From assembly GCF_001571775.1 (NCBI RefSeq), contig NZ_LRVM01000008.1, forward strand, positions 53,362 through 117,361: a stretch of 64,000 bases of DNA. The letters run 5' to 3'. A program made the position numbers and the translations under genes. Positions 9,601-17,124 of this stretch are shown one piece after another. Position 1 is the first letter of the stretch. Each line of letters opens with the position of its first letter. The notes beneath the pieces are model-generated. The model did no database searches and was not told the origin of the DNA. It worked only from the letters and a program-made list of their open reading frames with translations. Origin of the DNA: Anaerotignum neopropionicum. Its GTDB lineage: Bacteria > Bacillota > Clostridia > Lachnospirales > Anaerotignaceae.

Positions 9601-10306
9601 TTTTGTCATCAACAACTTATCTGCGGCGGGAATTAGTGATTCTATTCAGAGATTTGCAAAAGAGGTTCAGAATTCCCAGATGATTTTTATTCCCGGAGGT
9701 TTTTCCGGCGGAGATGAACCTGACGGTTCCGGTAAATTTATTACGGCGTTTTTCCGTAATCCTGAAATCAAAGAAGTTGTAACACAACTTTTAGAGGAAA
9801 AAGACGGGTTAATGTGCGGAATTTGTAATGGATTCCAAGCACTTATTAAATTGGGATTGGTTCCTTTTGGGAAAATAATGGATACAGATGAAACATGCCC
9901 TACCCTTTCTTATAATACAATTGGTCGTCACCAATCAAAATTGGTACGCACCAGAATTGCTTCCAACAATTCCCCTTGGTTAATGAATGTGGAACCGGGA
10001 GAAATTTTTACCGTCCCTGTTTCTCATGGAGAAGGAAGATTGTTGGTTGATGCTGAATTGGTGAAAGAATTAGCAAAAAACGGCCAAATTCTCACCCAAT
10101 ATGTGGATGACAAAGGAAATGCAACGAATAAAATTCAGTACAATCCAAATGGATCCGTTTCGGCAATTGAAGGATTGATTTCACCGAACGGTCGGATTAT
10201 TGGAAAAATGGGGCATTCAGAGCGAGTTGGTGATAACTTGTATCAAAATGTACAGGGGAAGTATGATATGAAATTGTTTTTATCAGCAGTACAATATTAT
10301 AAATAA
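6617..10306 (+). CDS. purL: Phosphoribosylformylglycinamidine synthase, single-chain
   Basis: PurL converts FGAR and glutamine to FGAM. The 1229-residue chain carries both synthetase halves and a C-terminal glutamine amidotransferase, so no separate PurQ or PurS is needed. Visible motifs are KNETHNHPTEIEPFGGAATC near residue 312, and DFGAGGVSVAIGEL near 500. In the amidotransferase, FPGTNCEYDSA lies near 975, PGGFSGGDEPDG near 1030, and CGICNGFQ has its nucleophilic Cys near 1070; SHGEGR follows. The layout matches the shorter clostridial-type large PurL more than the roughly 1300-residue E. coli form. It is the last gene of the operon; an intrinsic terminator follows. Confidence 0.97.
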   Translation: MVYRVYVEKKQGLTAEADALRHDIVSLLGVESLTDLRLFNRYDVENIEKDLFEYCKTTVFSEPQLDDLREELPGEHAVVFAVEYLPGQFDQRANSAAECIQIISKKERPLVRTAKVFFLYGKLTEEEISAIKKYVINPVEAREAALDTFETLAVQYEIPTEVATIDGFLTLDEAGLDAFVKQMGLAMDLDDIKVCQAYFKQENRNPTITEIKMIDTYWSDHCRHTTFLTTIDDIQFEDSLLQSAYEEYLKTREAIGRTKPINLMDMGTIAAKFLKQQGKLTKLDESEEINACTVKIDVNVEGETQKWLLLFKNETHNHPTEIEPFGGAATCVGGAIRDPLSGRSYVYAAMRVTGAGDPTVPVSQTIPGKLPQRKIVTTAAAGYSSYGNQIGLATGQVDEIYHPGYVAKRMEIGAVIGAAPAENVRREEPIDGDIIILLGGRTGRDGCGGATGSSKSHTVESLESCGAEVQKGNAPEERKLQRLFRNQEAAKLIKRCNDFGAGGVSVAIGELAPGLVIDLNAVPKKYEGLDGTELAISESQERMAVVVAAEDVERFKELAYGENLEATVVAEVKAEPRLIMHWNGKNIVNISRKFLDSNGAEKHISIAPEAPKAITKELPTSFKEGFLAVAEDLNVCSKRGLSERFDSTIGAGTVLMPFGGKTQRTPIQAMVNKVSVEKKDTTTCSLMAWGYNPFIAEASPYHSAYLAVVESVTKLVATGAKFEDVYLSFQEYFEKPLKVGKRWGKPLAALLGAFMAQKGLEIAAIGGKDSMSGSFEHIDVPPTLVSFAVTTEEISNIISPEFKGAGHKVALLLPEYDENGLPTTESLKANFDLINQFMRAGKVLSAYTPTYGGVAEAILKMSMGNELGFTFAEGISLDTVFGYQYGGFLLEMAGEIEEGILLGETTEKQAIVCEKEELPMGALIDLYEGKLEKVFPCNISEKSEGIPTFTFNTEKKYQAKLSFAQPKVLIPVFPGTNCEYDSAKAVERAGAKAEIFVINNLSAAGISDSIQRFAKEVQNSQMIFIPGGFSGGDEPDGSGKFITAFFRNPEIKEVVTQLLEEKDGLMCGICNGFQALIKLGLVPFGKIMDTDETCPTLSYNTIGRHQSKLVRTRIASNNSPWLMNVEPGEIFTVPVSHGEGRLLVDAELVKELAKNGQILTQYVDDKGNATNKIQYNPNGSVSAIEGLISPNGRIIGKMGHSERVGDNLYQNVQGKYDMKLFLSAVQYYK

Positions 10307-10322
10307 ATTATTGACAATCTCC

Positions 10323-10362
10323 AAAATATCCCGATAATATAATTATGTCGGGATATTTTTTT
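10323..10362 (+). terminator. Intrinsic terminator of the purine operon
   Basis: AAAATATCCCGA pairs with TCGGGATATTTT across a 13-base loop, and the T-run continues to 10362. It starts 17 bases after the purL stop and ends the operon. Confidence 0.88.
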
Positions 10363-10572
10363 AATATGATAATACAAAATGGGAGGTCGGGATATTAAAA
10401 TAAAAGAGTATTTGTCATAAAATATAAAAAAGTTTTCGCTGTGAATTTTTTAAAATTTTTCGTGGAATACTAACAAAGATTATTAAGTTTTAAAGAAAAA
10501 CATGGTCTTTTTCAACACAAATGCACAAAAAAAATAAGGTGTATGGTCAATACTACAAATTTTTGTATAAAT

Positions 10573-10599
10573 ATTTGTACAAATCGGAAATTGCAATTT
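10573..10599. promoter_or_regulatory. Two adjacent perfect palindromes upstream of gntR
   Basis: ATTTGTACAAAT (10573-10584) and AAATTGCAATTT (10588-10599) are perfect 12-base palindromes whose centres lie 15 bases apart. They sit in the 458-base gap between purL and the GntR gene, where no gene was found. A further short dyad, TACA-TGG-TGTA, lies near 10634. They are plausible operators for autoregulation by the adjacent GntR protein, but nothing in the sequence proves binding. Confidence 0.35.
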
Positions 10600-10764
10600 T
10601 CGGAGTTGTATGATAACTTATAGTACAAGTAATACATGGTGTACGATAAGTATTAGAGCAGTTTTTTAAAGCATCTACGAGAAGAGCCTCCGACAGAATG
10701 TTCCGTATTTTCGTGTTGTTTTTGAAACGAAAAGGGGCCATGCAAAAGACTAGGGGAGAGAATC

Positions 10765-11475
10765 ATGGATTACTATAAGGGTAGATTGTCATTAAGTGAC
10801 GAGGTTTATAATCAAATATTGAACCAGGTTACCAGTGGTGAATGGAAAGTTGGAGATAAGCTGCCTTCTGAAAGCAAGCTTTGCAGTATGTTTGGCGTGA
10901 GCAGAACGAGCGTAAGGGCTGCGTTGCAAAATTTGCAGGGCAGTGGAATTATCGTTACAATGCAAGGGGTTGGCTCCTTTGTACATAGAAATCCGGCACA
11001 GGGTGTCTTGAATGAGGAACCTGTAGAGGCTTTAAAAGCATCTGATATTACAAGTGAGGAATTTAAAGAGTTTTTTGAGTTTCGACAAGCGGTTGAGTTT
11101 AAAGCAATTGAATTTTTTGTAAGAAGATCTACAAAGGAAGATGAAGCAATTCTTAAAAATTTGGTTGAAAAAATGCAGGAAGCTGGAAAAACCGATGATC
11201 GCGTTGCTTTTACGAAATATGACTTTGAATTTCATATGGCAGTGATAGAAGGGGCAAAAAATGTGTTTTTGTATAATTCCATGTTGAATTATAAAGATAT
11301 ATTCTTTCATTATATGGAAGAAATTACCCGTCTGACGGATAAACCTATTTCCGTATTGGCGGAGGAACATGTGGAATTATATACCTATCTGGTAGAGAAG
11401 AAACCAAAATTGGCGAAGGATTACTTATTCTGTGATAATACGTATTATCATGTTGCGTATTTTAACGGGCGCTAA
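10765..11475 (+). CDS. GntR-family regulator, FadR subfamily (FCD domain)
   Basis: The 236-residue protein has an N-terminal winged helix-turn-helix (residues about 10-76), with the GntR pattern GDKLPSESKLCSMFGVSRTSV and a wing with QGVGSFV. Residues about 90-225 form an all-helical FCD ligand domain with the usual metal/ligand residues (DFEFHMAV, FHYMEE, EEHVELY). FCD regulators generally sense small organic acids. It stands directly upstream of a TRAP transporter and a dehydrogenase operon, so it is most likely their local regulator, usually a repressor relieved by substrate. ATG 10765 follows AGGGGAGAG. The ligand is unknown. Confidence 0.9.
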   Translation: MDYYKGRLSLSDEVYNQILNQVTSGEWKVGDKLPSESKLCSMFGVSRTSVRAALQNLQGSGIIVTMQGVGSFVHRNPAQGVLNEEPVEALKASDITSEEFKEFFEFRQAVEFKAIEFFVRRSTKEDEAILKNLVEKMQEAGKTDDRVAFTKYDFEFHMAVIEGAKNVFLYNSMLNYKDIFFHYMEEITRLTDKPISVLAEEHVELYTYLVEKKPKLAKDYLFCDNTYYHVAYFNGR

Positions 11476-11553
11476 TTTTACGGCATACTAAATAATTTAA
11501 TAAAAAGGGAACAGAAAGGGCATATTTGCCAGAGTATGGGACTTTTTATAAAT

Positions 11554-11574
11554 GTATGTGCCAGTGGCATATAC
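11554..11574. promoter_or_regulatory. Imperfect palindrome upstream of dctP
   Basis: GTATGTGCC and GGCATATAC flank AGT; only one arm position is mismatched. A shorter GGCA-TATT-TGCC dyad lies at 11518-11529. Both are in the 237-base gap between the regulator gene and dctP and share the GGCATAT core, so they are candidate binding sites for the GntR protein. This is inference from symmetry and position only. Confidence 0.35.
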
Positions 11575-11712
11575 GCGAAAGCAAGCGTTTTCTCAGCGCT
11601 AAGAAACAAATGAGTGGCTGTTTATTGTTTATAAAGTACAATAAAGGACAATTTTGCAGCCGAAAAGTAAAATTGGAAAAATCCAAACAAAACAATGAGG
11701 AGGGTAAATGAA

Positions 11713-12762
11713 ATGAAAAAAAGATTATTAGCGGGCATTATGTGTGCTGTTATGGCTCTGGGCGTTGCAGGTTGCGGCGGAAGCGGTAGCAGCAGTGCAG
11801 GTAACAGTAACAGCGGTGGTGAGGTTAAGGCGGTAAACCTGAAAATGGCGGTAACACCTTCTGAAACCAGCGTATGGATGGTTGCTGCAAATGAGTTTAA
11901 AAAATTAGTTGAGGAACGTACCGAAGGAAGATATACAGTAACAATTTATGGAAATGAGCAGTTGGCAGCAGGCGATCAGACAAAGGGTGTTGAAATGTTG
12001 TTCAACGGCACAACAGACGTTGATCTTCATTCTTCTATGATTATCTCAAACGTAGTGCCTGAATTGTCTGTAATCAGTATGCCTTGGTTATTCCCTAATG
12101 GCTATGACAGTGTTGATGAATATCTTTTCAACGATGGTGCTGCAGGTGCTGAATATGTTAAAAAAGCAATTGAAGCAAAAGGCGCTCATGTAGTTGGTAT
12201 CGGTGAAAATGGTTTCCGTCAGATTACAAATAACAAGCGTCCTATTACAAGCGCAGCTGATATGGCTATGTTGAAGATCAGAGTTCCTGCAATTTCTTTA
12301 TTGTTAGATGTATTTAAGTCTTTGGGTGCTGATCCTACACAGATGCCTTTCGGTGAAGTATTTACAGCTTTACAGCAGGGTGCAATTGATGGTCAGGAAA
12401 ACCCTTATGACACCATCAGATCCGCAAAAATTCAGGAAGTGCAGAAATACATGACAATTTGGAATTACTGCTACGATCCAATTATCTTAAGCGTTAGCGG
12501 TAACATCTGGAACAAATTGAGCGATGCAGACAAGGCTATTTTCGAAGCAGCAGGTAAAGAAGCATGTGCAGCTCAGGTTTCCGCTTCCAGAGCTATGGAT
12601 GCTGAAATTATTGAACAGTTCAAGGGTATCGGCGTAGAAGTTAACGAATTGTCCCCTGAAGCAATCGAAGAAATGAAGGGCGTTGTTGCTCCTATCTACG
12701 ATCAGTACAAAGAAAAATTTGGCGAAGAAGCATTTGCTGCTTTTGGTTACGCTTTCCAATAA
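11713..12762 (+). CDS. dctP: TRAP transporter solute-binding lipoprotein, DctP type
   Basis: This is the extracytoplasmic binding protein of a tripartite ATP-independent periplasmic transporter, which captures an organic acid for the DctQ/DctM permease. The 349-residue product begins with a lipoprotein signal peptide (KKRLL, hydrophobic stretch, lipobox GVAGC near residue 21), followed by a Gly/Ser linker. The body shows DctP-family features, including the conserved Arg near KIRVP (carboxylate binding) and GQENPYDTI near residue 225. ATG 11713 is preferred because GAGGAGGG lies 8 bases before it. A terminator-like hairpin follows before dctQ, which may give a surplus of binding protein. Confidence 0.95.
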   Translation: MKKRLLAGIMCAVMALGVAGCGGSGSSSAGNSNSGGEVKAVNLKMAVTPSETSVWMVAANEFKKLVEERTEGRYTVTIYGNEQLAAGDQTKGVEMLFNGTTDVDLHSSMIISNVVPELSVISMPWLFPNGYDSVDEYLFNDGAAGAEYVKKAIEAKGAHVVGIGENGFRQITNNKRPITSAADMAMLKIRVPAISLLLDVFKSLGADPTQMPFGEVFTALQQGAIDGQENPYDTIRSAKIQEVQKYMTIWNYCYDPIILSVSGNIWNKLSDADKAIFEAAGKEACAAQVSASRAMDAEIIEQFKGIGVEVNELSPEAIEEMKGVVAPIYDQYKEKFGEEAFAAFGYAFQ

Positions 12763-12813
12763 TTTTTTAAGCAATTAAACAATTTTATTGAAGGACCACG
12801 AAAACGTAGTGTC

Positions 12814-12851
12814 GAGAGGGCAGGCGCACTGACCTTGCCCTCTCTTTTTTT
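12814..12851 (+). terminator. Terminator/attenuator between dctP and dctQ
   Basis: GAGAGGGCA pairs with TGCCCTCTC around a GC-rich loop and is followed by seven T. It lies 51 bases after dctP and 170 bases before dctQ. Partial termination here would let the binding protein be made in excess of the membrane subunits, as is common in binding-protein operons. Confidence 0.85.
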
Positions 12852-13021
12852 GCAAGAGTAATAAAACAGTGGGAATAAAGAAATGTTTTTTAAAAACGAA
12901 AGAAAAGAGTGCGCTAAAAGACTAAGGTATAATATTAATTATTCTGTACTAAATATTTTTTAGAAGCAAAAAGTTATTTGGCGTGTATTTCAAATAAAGA
13001 ACGAAAGAAAGGTGGAGAAAG

Positions 13022-13525
13022 ATGAAATTGCTTGGCAAAATACTAGATTATTTTGAAGAATCGCTCATCATTATTATGATGACGTATATGGCAATTATGA
13101 ACTTCCTCAACGTTGTATTTAGATATTGTTTTTCCAGTTCCTTTTCTTTTACAGAGGAGTTGACAGTTACAGTATTTGTATGGGTAACGATGTTGGGTGT
13201 TGCGGCTGGATTTAAAAGATACGCTCATTTAGGTATGAGCTTTGTCGTTGATTTATTTCATGGTAAGGCTAAAGCCATGTTTGCATTATTTGGCGTAATT
13301 TGCAGCTTGGTTTTTATGGTGCTGGTATTTTACTATGGCATTGTAATGGTACAAGGTCAGATTGCTATGGGCGCAAGAACTCCTGTTTTGCAATTGCCAC
13401 AGGCGGTTCAGGGGCTTTCCATGCCAGTTGGTGCAGCATTTGTAATTATTCGTGTACTGCAGGCTGGCTCTCGTCAGGTGAAAGCTCTGTGGAATGAAGA
13501 GAAAGATGGGGGGGCACAGGTATGA
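13022..13525 (+). CDS. dctQ: TRAP transporter small permease subunit, DctQ type
   Basis: The 167-residue protein has four hydrophobic segments (about residues 15-37, 45-65, 85-108 and 128-148), the usual topology of DctQ. The family motif region EELTVTVFVWVTMLGVAAG is visible near residue 45. DctQ pairs with DctM to form the membrane part of the TRAP carrier. GGTGGAGAAAG precedes the ATG. The stop overlaps the dctM start by four bases (ATGA), so the two are translationally coupled. Confidence 0.92.
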   Translation: MKLLGKILDYFEESLIIIMMTYMAIMNFLNVVFRYCFSSSFSFTEELTVTVFVWVTMLGVAAGFKRYAHLGMSFVVDLFHGKAKAMFALFGVICSLVFMVLVFYYGIVMVQGQIAMGARTPVLQLPQAVQGLSMPVGAAFVIIRVLQAGSRQVKALWNEEKDGGAQV

Positions 13526-14805
13526 TGACTTTAATTTTATTTGGTTTGTTCTTCCTGCTGGTGTTCTTGAATGTACCTATTGCAATTTCCCTTGGTATGG
13601 CGGCATCGATCGGTTTGATGTATGGTCAATTTCCTCTTTCTGTTATTCCAAGTATCTTGTATTCCGGTACAGCTAAGTTTACCCTGCTTGCAATTCCATT
13701 CTTTATTTTAGCGGGTAGCATTATGGAATATGCGGGCATTTCCAGACGCTTAATTCATTTTGCAAATGCTTGCGTTGGTCATAGAAAAGGCGGCTTGATG
13801 GCAGTAGTTGTAATTGTAGCATGCTTCTTTGCTGCAATTTCCGGTTCCGGCCCAGCAACTGTTGCAGCCATCGGTCCTATTTTGATTCCTGCAATGGTAA
13901 AAGCAGGCTACGGCAAAAATATGCCTGCTGCATTGGTTAGTGCTTCCGGTGCAATCGGTATTATCATCCCTCCCAGTATTGCATATGTAGTGTATGCTTC
14001 TTGTACTGATGTATCTGTAGGGGCTTTGTTCACTGCAGGTATTGTTCCCGGTGTTCTTGTAGGTGTTGCTTATTATATGGCGGCTGCCTGGGATTCTAGA
14101 GGGAATAAGGAAATTATTCCTCAGCCTAAAATGAGCACTAAGGAAAGAATGGTTGCTTTTAAGGATGCTTTCTGGGGATTAATGACACCTGTTATTATTT
14201 TAGGCGGTATTTACGCAGGTGTGTTTACACCAACAGAGGCAGCCGGCGTTGCAGTTATTTATGGTTTGATCGTTGGTATCTTTATTTACAGAGAAATTAA
14301 ACTGAAGGATTTGTATCATATTTTCATTGAATCCGCTGTATCCTCCGCAACTGTAATGTTTATCATTGCTGCTGCAGCTGTATTTGCATGGATCTTGACA
14401 ACAAGCCAGATTGCAAGTCAGCTATCTCAGATAGTGCTTTCGGTAAGTGATAATAGATATGTAATCTTACTGTTAATCAATATTATATTCTTGATTGCAG
14501 GTTGCTTCCTTGATGCAAACTCTGCATTCTACATTTTGTTGCCAATCATGGTTCCAGTTTTGAATGCAATTGACGTAAGCTTGCTTCATGCCGGTGTATT
14601 CTTAACCGTTAACATGGCAATTGGACAGATTACACATCCTGTTGGTATCAACCTTTATGTTGGTTGTAACGTGGCGGACATCCCTGTTGCAGATATCTGC
14701 AAGAAGATTATTCCTTTCCTCATCGCAGGTATTGTTGCACTCTTCTTGTTAACATTTGTACCTCAGATTTCGCTGTTCTTACCAAAGCTGATTGGACAAA
14801 TCTAA
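13522..14805 (+). CDS. dctM: TRAP transporter large permease subunit, DctM type
   Basis: The 427-residue protein is almost wholly hydrophobic with about twelve membrane segments. It shows DctM signatures: LFFLLVFLNVPIAISLG at the N-terminus, SGSGPATVAAIGPI near residue 112, the segment around IGIIIPPSIAYVVYA near residue 145, and GVFTPTEAAG near residue 237. DctM is the ion-coupled transport subunit. The substrate is unknown; the neighbouring dehydrogenase genes suggest a hydroxy- or keto-acid. A stable hairpin and a weaker terminator follow before the dehydrogenase genes. Confidence 0.95.
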   Translation: MMTLILFGLFFLLVFLNVPIAISLGMAASIGLMYGQFPLSVIPSILYSGTAKFTLLAIPFFILAGSIMEYAGISRRLIHFANACVGHRKGGLMAVVVIVACFFAAISGSGPATVAAIGPILIPAMVKAGYGKNMPAALVSASGAIGIIIPPSIAYVVYASCTDVSVGALFTAGIVPGVLVGVAYYMAAAWDSRGNKEIIPQPKMSTKERMVAFKDAFWGLMTPVIILGGIYAGVFTPTEAAGVAVIYGLIVGIFIYREIKLKDLYHIFIESAVSSATVMFIIAAAAVFAWILTTSQIASQLSQIVLSVSDNRYVILLLINIIFLIAGCFLDANSAFYILLPIMVPVLNAIDVSLLHAGVFLTVNMAIGQITHPVGINLYVGCNVADIPVADICKKIIPFLIAGIVALFLLTFVPQISLFLPKLIGQI

Positions 14806-14832
14806 AAGCTTTTAGCTAATTAAATTGGTTTA

Positions 14833-14860
14833 CAGGTGCTGCTCTAAACGGCAGCACCTG
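14833..14860 (+). other. Stable hairpin after dctM
   Basis: CAGGTGCTGC and GCAGCACCTG pair perfectly around an 8-base loop. No T-run follows on either strand, so it looks more like an mRNA-stabilising or processing hairpin than a terminator. It lies 27 bases after dctM, in the 326-base gap before the E1 alpha gene. Confidence 0.6.
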
Positions 14861-14946
14861 AAAATAAAATTCATACAAACGATGAAATATGTTAGTTACA
14901 AATGATAAAATGCATTTGGGAAACCAAAGAAATAAAAAATAAGGTT

Positions 14947-14973
14947 AGCCGTAAAAAAAGAAGACGGCTTTTC
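14947..14973 (+). terminator. Weak terminator upstream of the dehydrogenase operon
   Basis: AGCCGT pairs with ACGGCT over an A-rich 11-base loop, followed by TTTCATTT. With the hairpin at 14833-14860 it may reduce read-through from the TRAP genes into the E1 alpha gene. The rest of the gap up to 15131 shows no convincing gene. Confidence 0.5.
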
Positions 14974-15131
14974 ATTTACTCTTTGCTTGTATTACAGGTG
15001 ATAGAGGTTAAGCACAACCAACATGATAAGTTACAAGTTGGCAATTGTGATGCAGATTTTATTGGAATTGAAAGCAATGTTACAAAACATAATAAATATT
15101 ACAATTAAAACTTAAGAAAAGGGTGATTTCA

Positions 15132-16130
15132 TTGGCTAAAAAGAAATATTCTAAAGAAATGCTTATGGACTTGTATCGTACAATGGTTCGTATCAGAGCT
15201 TTTGAAACAAGAGCTGCTGAATGCTTCACAAAAGGTATGCTTGCAGGTAATATTCATTTGTGTATCGGCCAGGAAGCAGTTGCAGCAGGTGCTTGCTATG
15301 CACTTGACAAGGATGATTACATGGCAACAACACACAGAGGACATGGCCACACAATTGCAAAAGGTGGTCAGTTAGATAAGATGCTTGCAGAATTATTCGG
15401 CAAGAAAACAGGCTATTGCAATGGCAAGGGTGGTTCTATGCACATTGCGGATGTTGACGGTTTGCATCACTTGGGCGCAAACGGTATCGTTGGTGCCGGT
15501 ATTCCTATTGCTGCGGGTTCCGCTTTGGCATCTAAAGTTTTAGGTGACAAGCATGTTACACTTTGCTTTTTTGGCGATAGTGCTTCCAACCAGGGTACTT
15601 TCCATGAAGCAATCAACATGGCTGCAGCTTGGAAGCTTCCTGTGGTTTTCCTTTGCGAAAATAACAACTACGGTGTTTCCACAAACATTCACTCCGTAAC
15701 AAATACAGATACCATTGCTGTACGTGCAAAAGGCTATGACATTCCTGGAAACACAGTTGACGGTAACGATCCCGTTGTTGTTTATGAAGCAGTAAAAGAA
15801 GCAGTTGATTTTGCCAGAGAGGGAAATGGCCCTTCTATCGTTGAATGTATGACATACCGTCATCAGGGACACTATTGTGGTGATCCTGCTAACTATCGCC
15901 CAGCAGAGTATATGGAACTTGCCCACCAGGATGACGGCATTCCTAATATGAGAGCAAAATTGTTAGAAGAAAAGATTGCAACGGAAGAAGAATTAGTGGC
16001 ATTAGAAGCTGAAGTAGCAGCTGATATGGAAGCAGCTTATGAATTTGCTGTTAATTCCGAATACCCCGATCCTTCCGAAGCTACAACCGACGTGTATAGC
16101 TCTGACAATGAAAGGAGTGTTGTAAGATGA
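15132..16130 (+). CDS. acoA: Thiamine-diphosphate dehydrogenase E1 alpha (AcoA type)
   Basis: This is the alpha chain of the decarboxylating or acyloin-cleaving E1 of a 2-oxoacid/acetoin dehydrogenase complex. The 332-residue protein has HRGHGH near residue 70 and the ThDP motif beginning GDSASNQGTFHE near residue 142 and ending ENNNYG; most relatives have GDGA, so the Ser is a small departure. YRHQGHYCGDP near residue 240 is typical of the acetoin type. I favour the TTG at 15132, because AAAAGGGTGA lies 8 bases before it; GTG 15123 is part of that site. It overlaps the E1 beta gene by four bases. The true substrate is undetermined. Confidence 0.88.
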   Translation: MAKKKYSKEMLMDLYRTMVRIRAFETRAAECFTKGMLAGNIHLCIGQEAVAAGACYALDKDDYMATTHRGHGHTIAKGGQLDKMLAELFGKKTGYCNGKGGSMHIADVDGLHHLGANGIVGAGIPIAAGSALASKVLGDKHVTLCFFGDSASNQGTFHEAINMAAAWKLPVVFLCENNNYGVSTNIHSVTNTDTIAVRAKGYDIPGNTVDGNDPVVVYEAVKEAVDFAREGNGPSIVECMTYRHQGHYCGDPANYRPAEYMELAHQDDGIPNMRAKLLEEKIATEEELVALEAEVAADMEAAYEFAVNSEYPDPSEATTDVYSSDNERSVVR

Positions 16131-17107
16131 GCAAGAAATTAAGCATCAGCAAGGCAATTGGTGAAGCTTTGCATGAAGAAATGGCAAGAGATGAAAGAGT
16201 AATCATCCTTGGTGAAGATATGGGCAAAATGGGTAACGTATTTGGCATCACCGTTGGCTTCCAGGAGGAATTCGGCGAACACAGAGTATACGATACACCA
16301 ATTTCCGAATCCGGCTTTTGCGGCATGTCCGTTGGGGCAGCCATGAGAGGCCTTCGCCCTGTAGTAGAATTAATGTATGATGACTTTATTATGGTTGCTG
16401 CTGATCCAATTATGAATCAGGCAGCAAAGATGAGATATATGACAGGTGGTCAGGCAACCGTTCCTATGGTACTTAGATTGCCTATGGGCGCAGGTAGAAG
16501 AAATGCAGGTCAGCATTCTCAGTGTTTGGAAAATGTCTTCTGCCATACACCTGGTTTGAAGGTTGTTGCACCTTCCACAGCTGAAGATGCAAAGGGACTT
16601 TTGAAATCCGCTGTTCGCGATGATGACCCTGTTATTTTCTTGGAGCATAAGCTGTTATATGCAAAAAAAGAGGATTTACCTGAAGGCGAATACACAATTC
16701 CTTTGGGTGTTGCTGATGTGAAAAGAGAAGGTACTGACTTAACAATTATTACTTGGAGCCGTGAGGTATACTTTGCATTGGAAGCAGCTGAAGAATTAGC
16801 AAAAGAAGGTATTAATGTTGAAGTTCTTGACCTTCGTACCTTGGTTCCTTTGGATTGGGATGCAATTGTGAAGTCTGTAACTAAGACACACAATGTCATT
16901 GTCCTTTCTGAAGAAGTAAAGAGAGGCAGCTACGCAGGTGAAATTTCTGCTCAGATTGCAGAAGAATTGTTTGATGAATTGGATGCACCTGTAGAACGTG
17001 TTTGCGGTCTGAATATTGTTTCTCCTTTCAGCCCTACACTGGAGGATGAAAACTTCCCTCACCCTGCAGATATCGTAAAAGCAGTGAAAAAAGTTTTGAA
17101 TAAGTAA
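16127..17107 (+). CDS. acoB: Thiamine-diphosphate dehydrogenase E1 beta (AcoB type)
   Basis: The 326-residue beta chain completes the E1 heterotetramer. Family features are an early ILGEDMGKMGNVFG, then DTPISESGFCGMSVGAAMRG with the conserved catalytic-side residues, and RLPMGAGRRNAGQHSQ near residue 120, followed by PSTAEDAKGLL. The C-terminal transketolase-like domain shows LDLRTLVPLDWDAI. The ATG overlaps the E1 alpha stop as ATGA. It forms one transcription unit with the alpha chain and E2. Confidence 0.92.
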   Translation: MSKKLSISKAIGEALHEEMARDERVIILGEDMGKMGNVFGITVGFQEEFGEHRVYDTPISESGFCGMSVGAAMRGLRPVVELMYDDFIMVAADPIMNQAAKMRYMTGGQATVPMVLRLPMGAGRRNAGQHSQCLENVFCHTPGLKVVAPSTAEDAKGLLKSAVRDDDPVIFLEHKLLYAKKEDLPEGEYTIPLGVADVKREGTDLTIITWSREVYFALEAAEELAKEGINVEVLDLRTLVPLDWDAIVKSVTKTHNVIVLSEEVKRGSYAGEISAQIAEELFDELDAPVERVCGLNIVSPFSPTLEDENFPHPADIVKAVKKVLNK

Positions 17108-17124
17108 TTTAAGGAGGGAAAATC

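Noticed and set aside
11526..11711. 61-codon frame between gntR and dctP
   Set aside because: No ribosome binding site and no family likeness; the region looks like promoter and operator DNA.
14902..15108. 68-codon frame upstream of the E1 alpha gene
   Set aside because: It overlaps a terminator-like hairpin, has no ribosome site and has the biased composition of AT-rich non-coding DNA.
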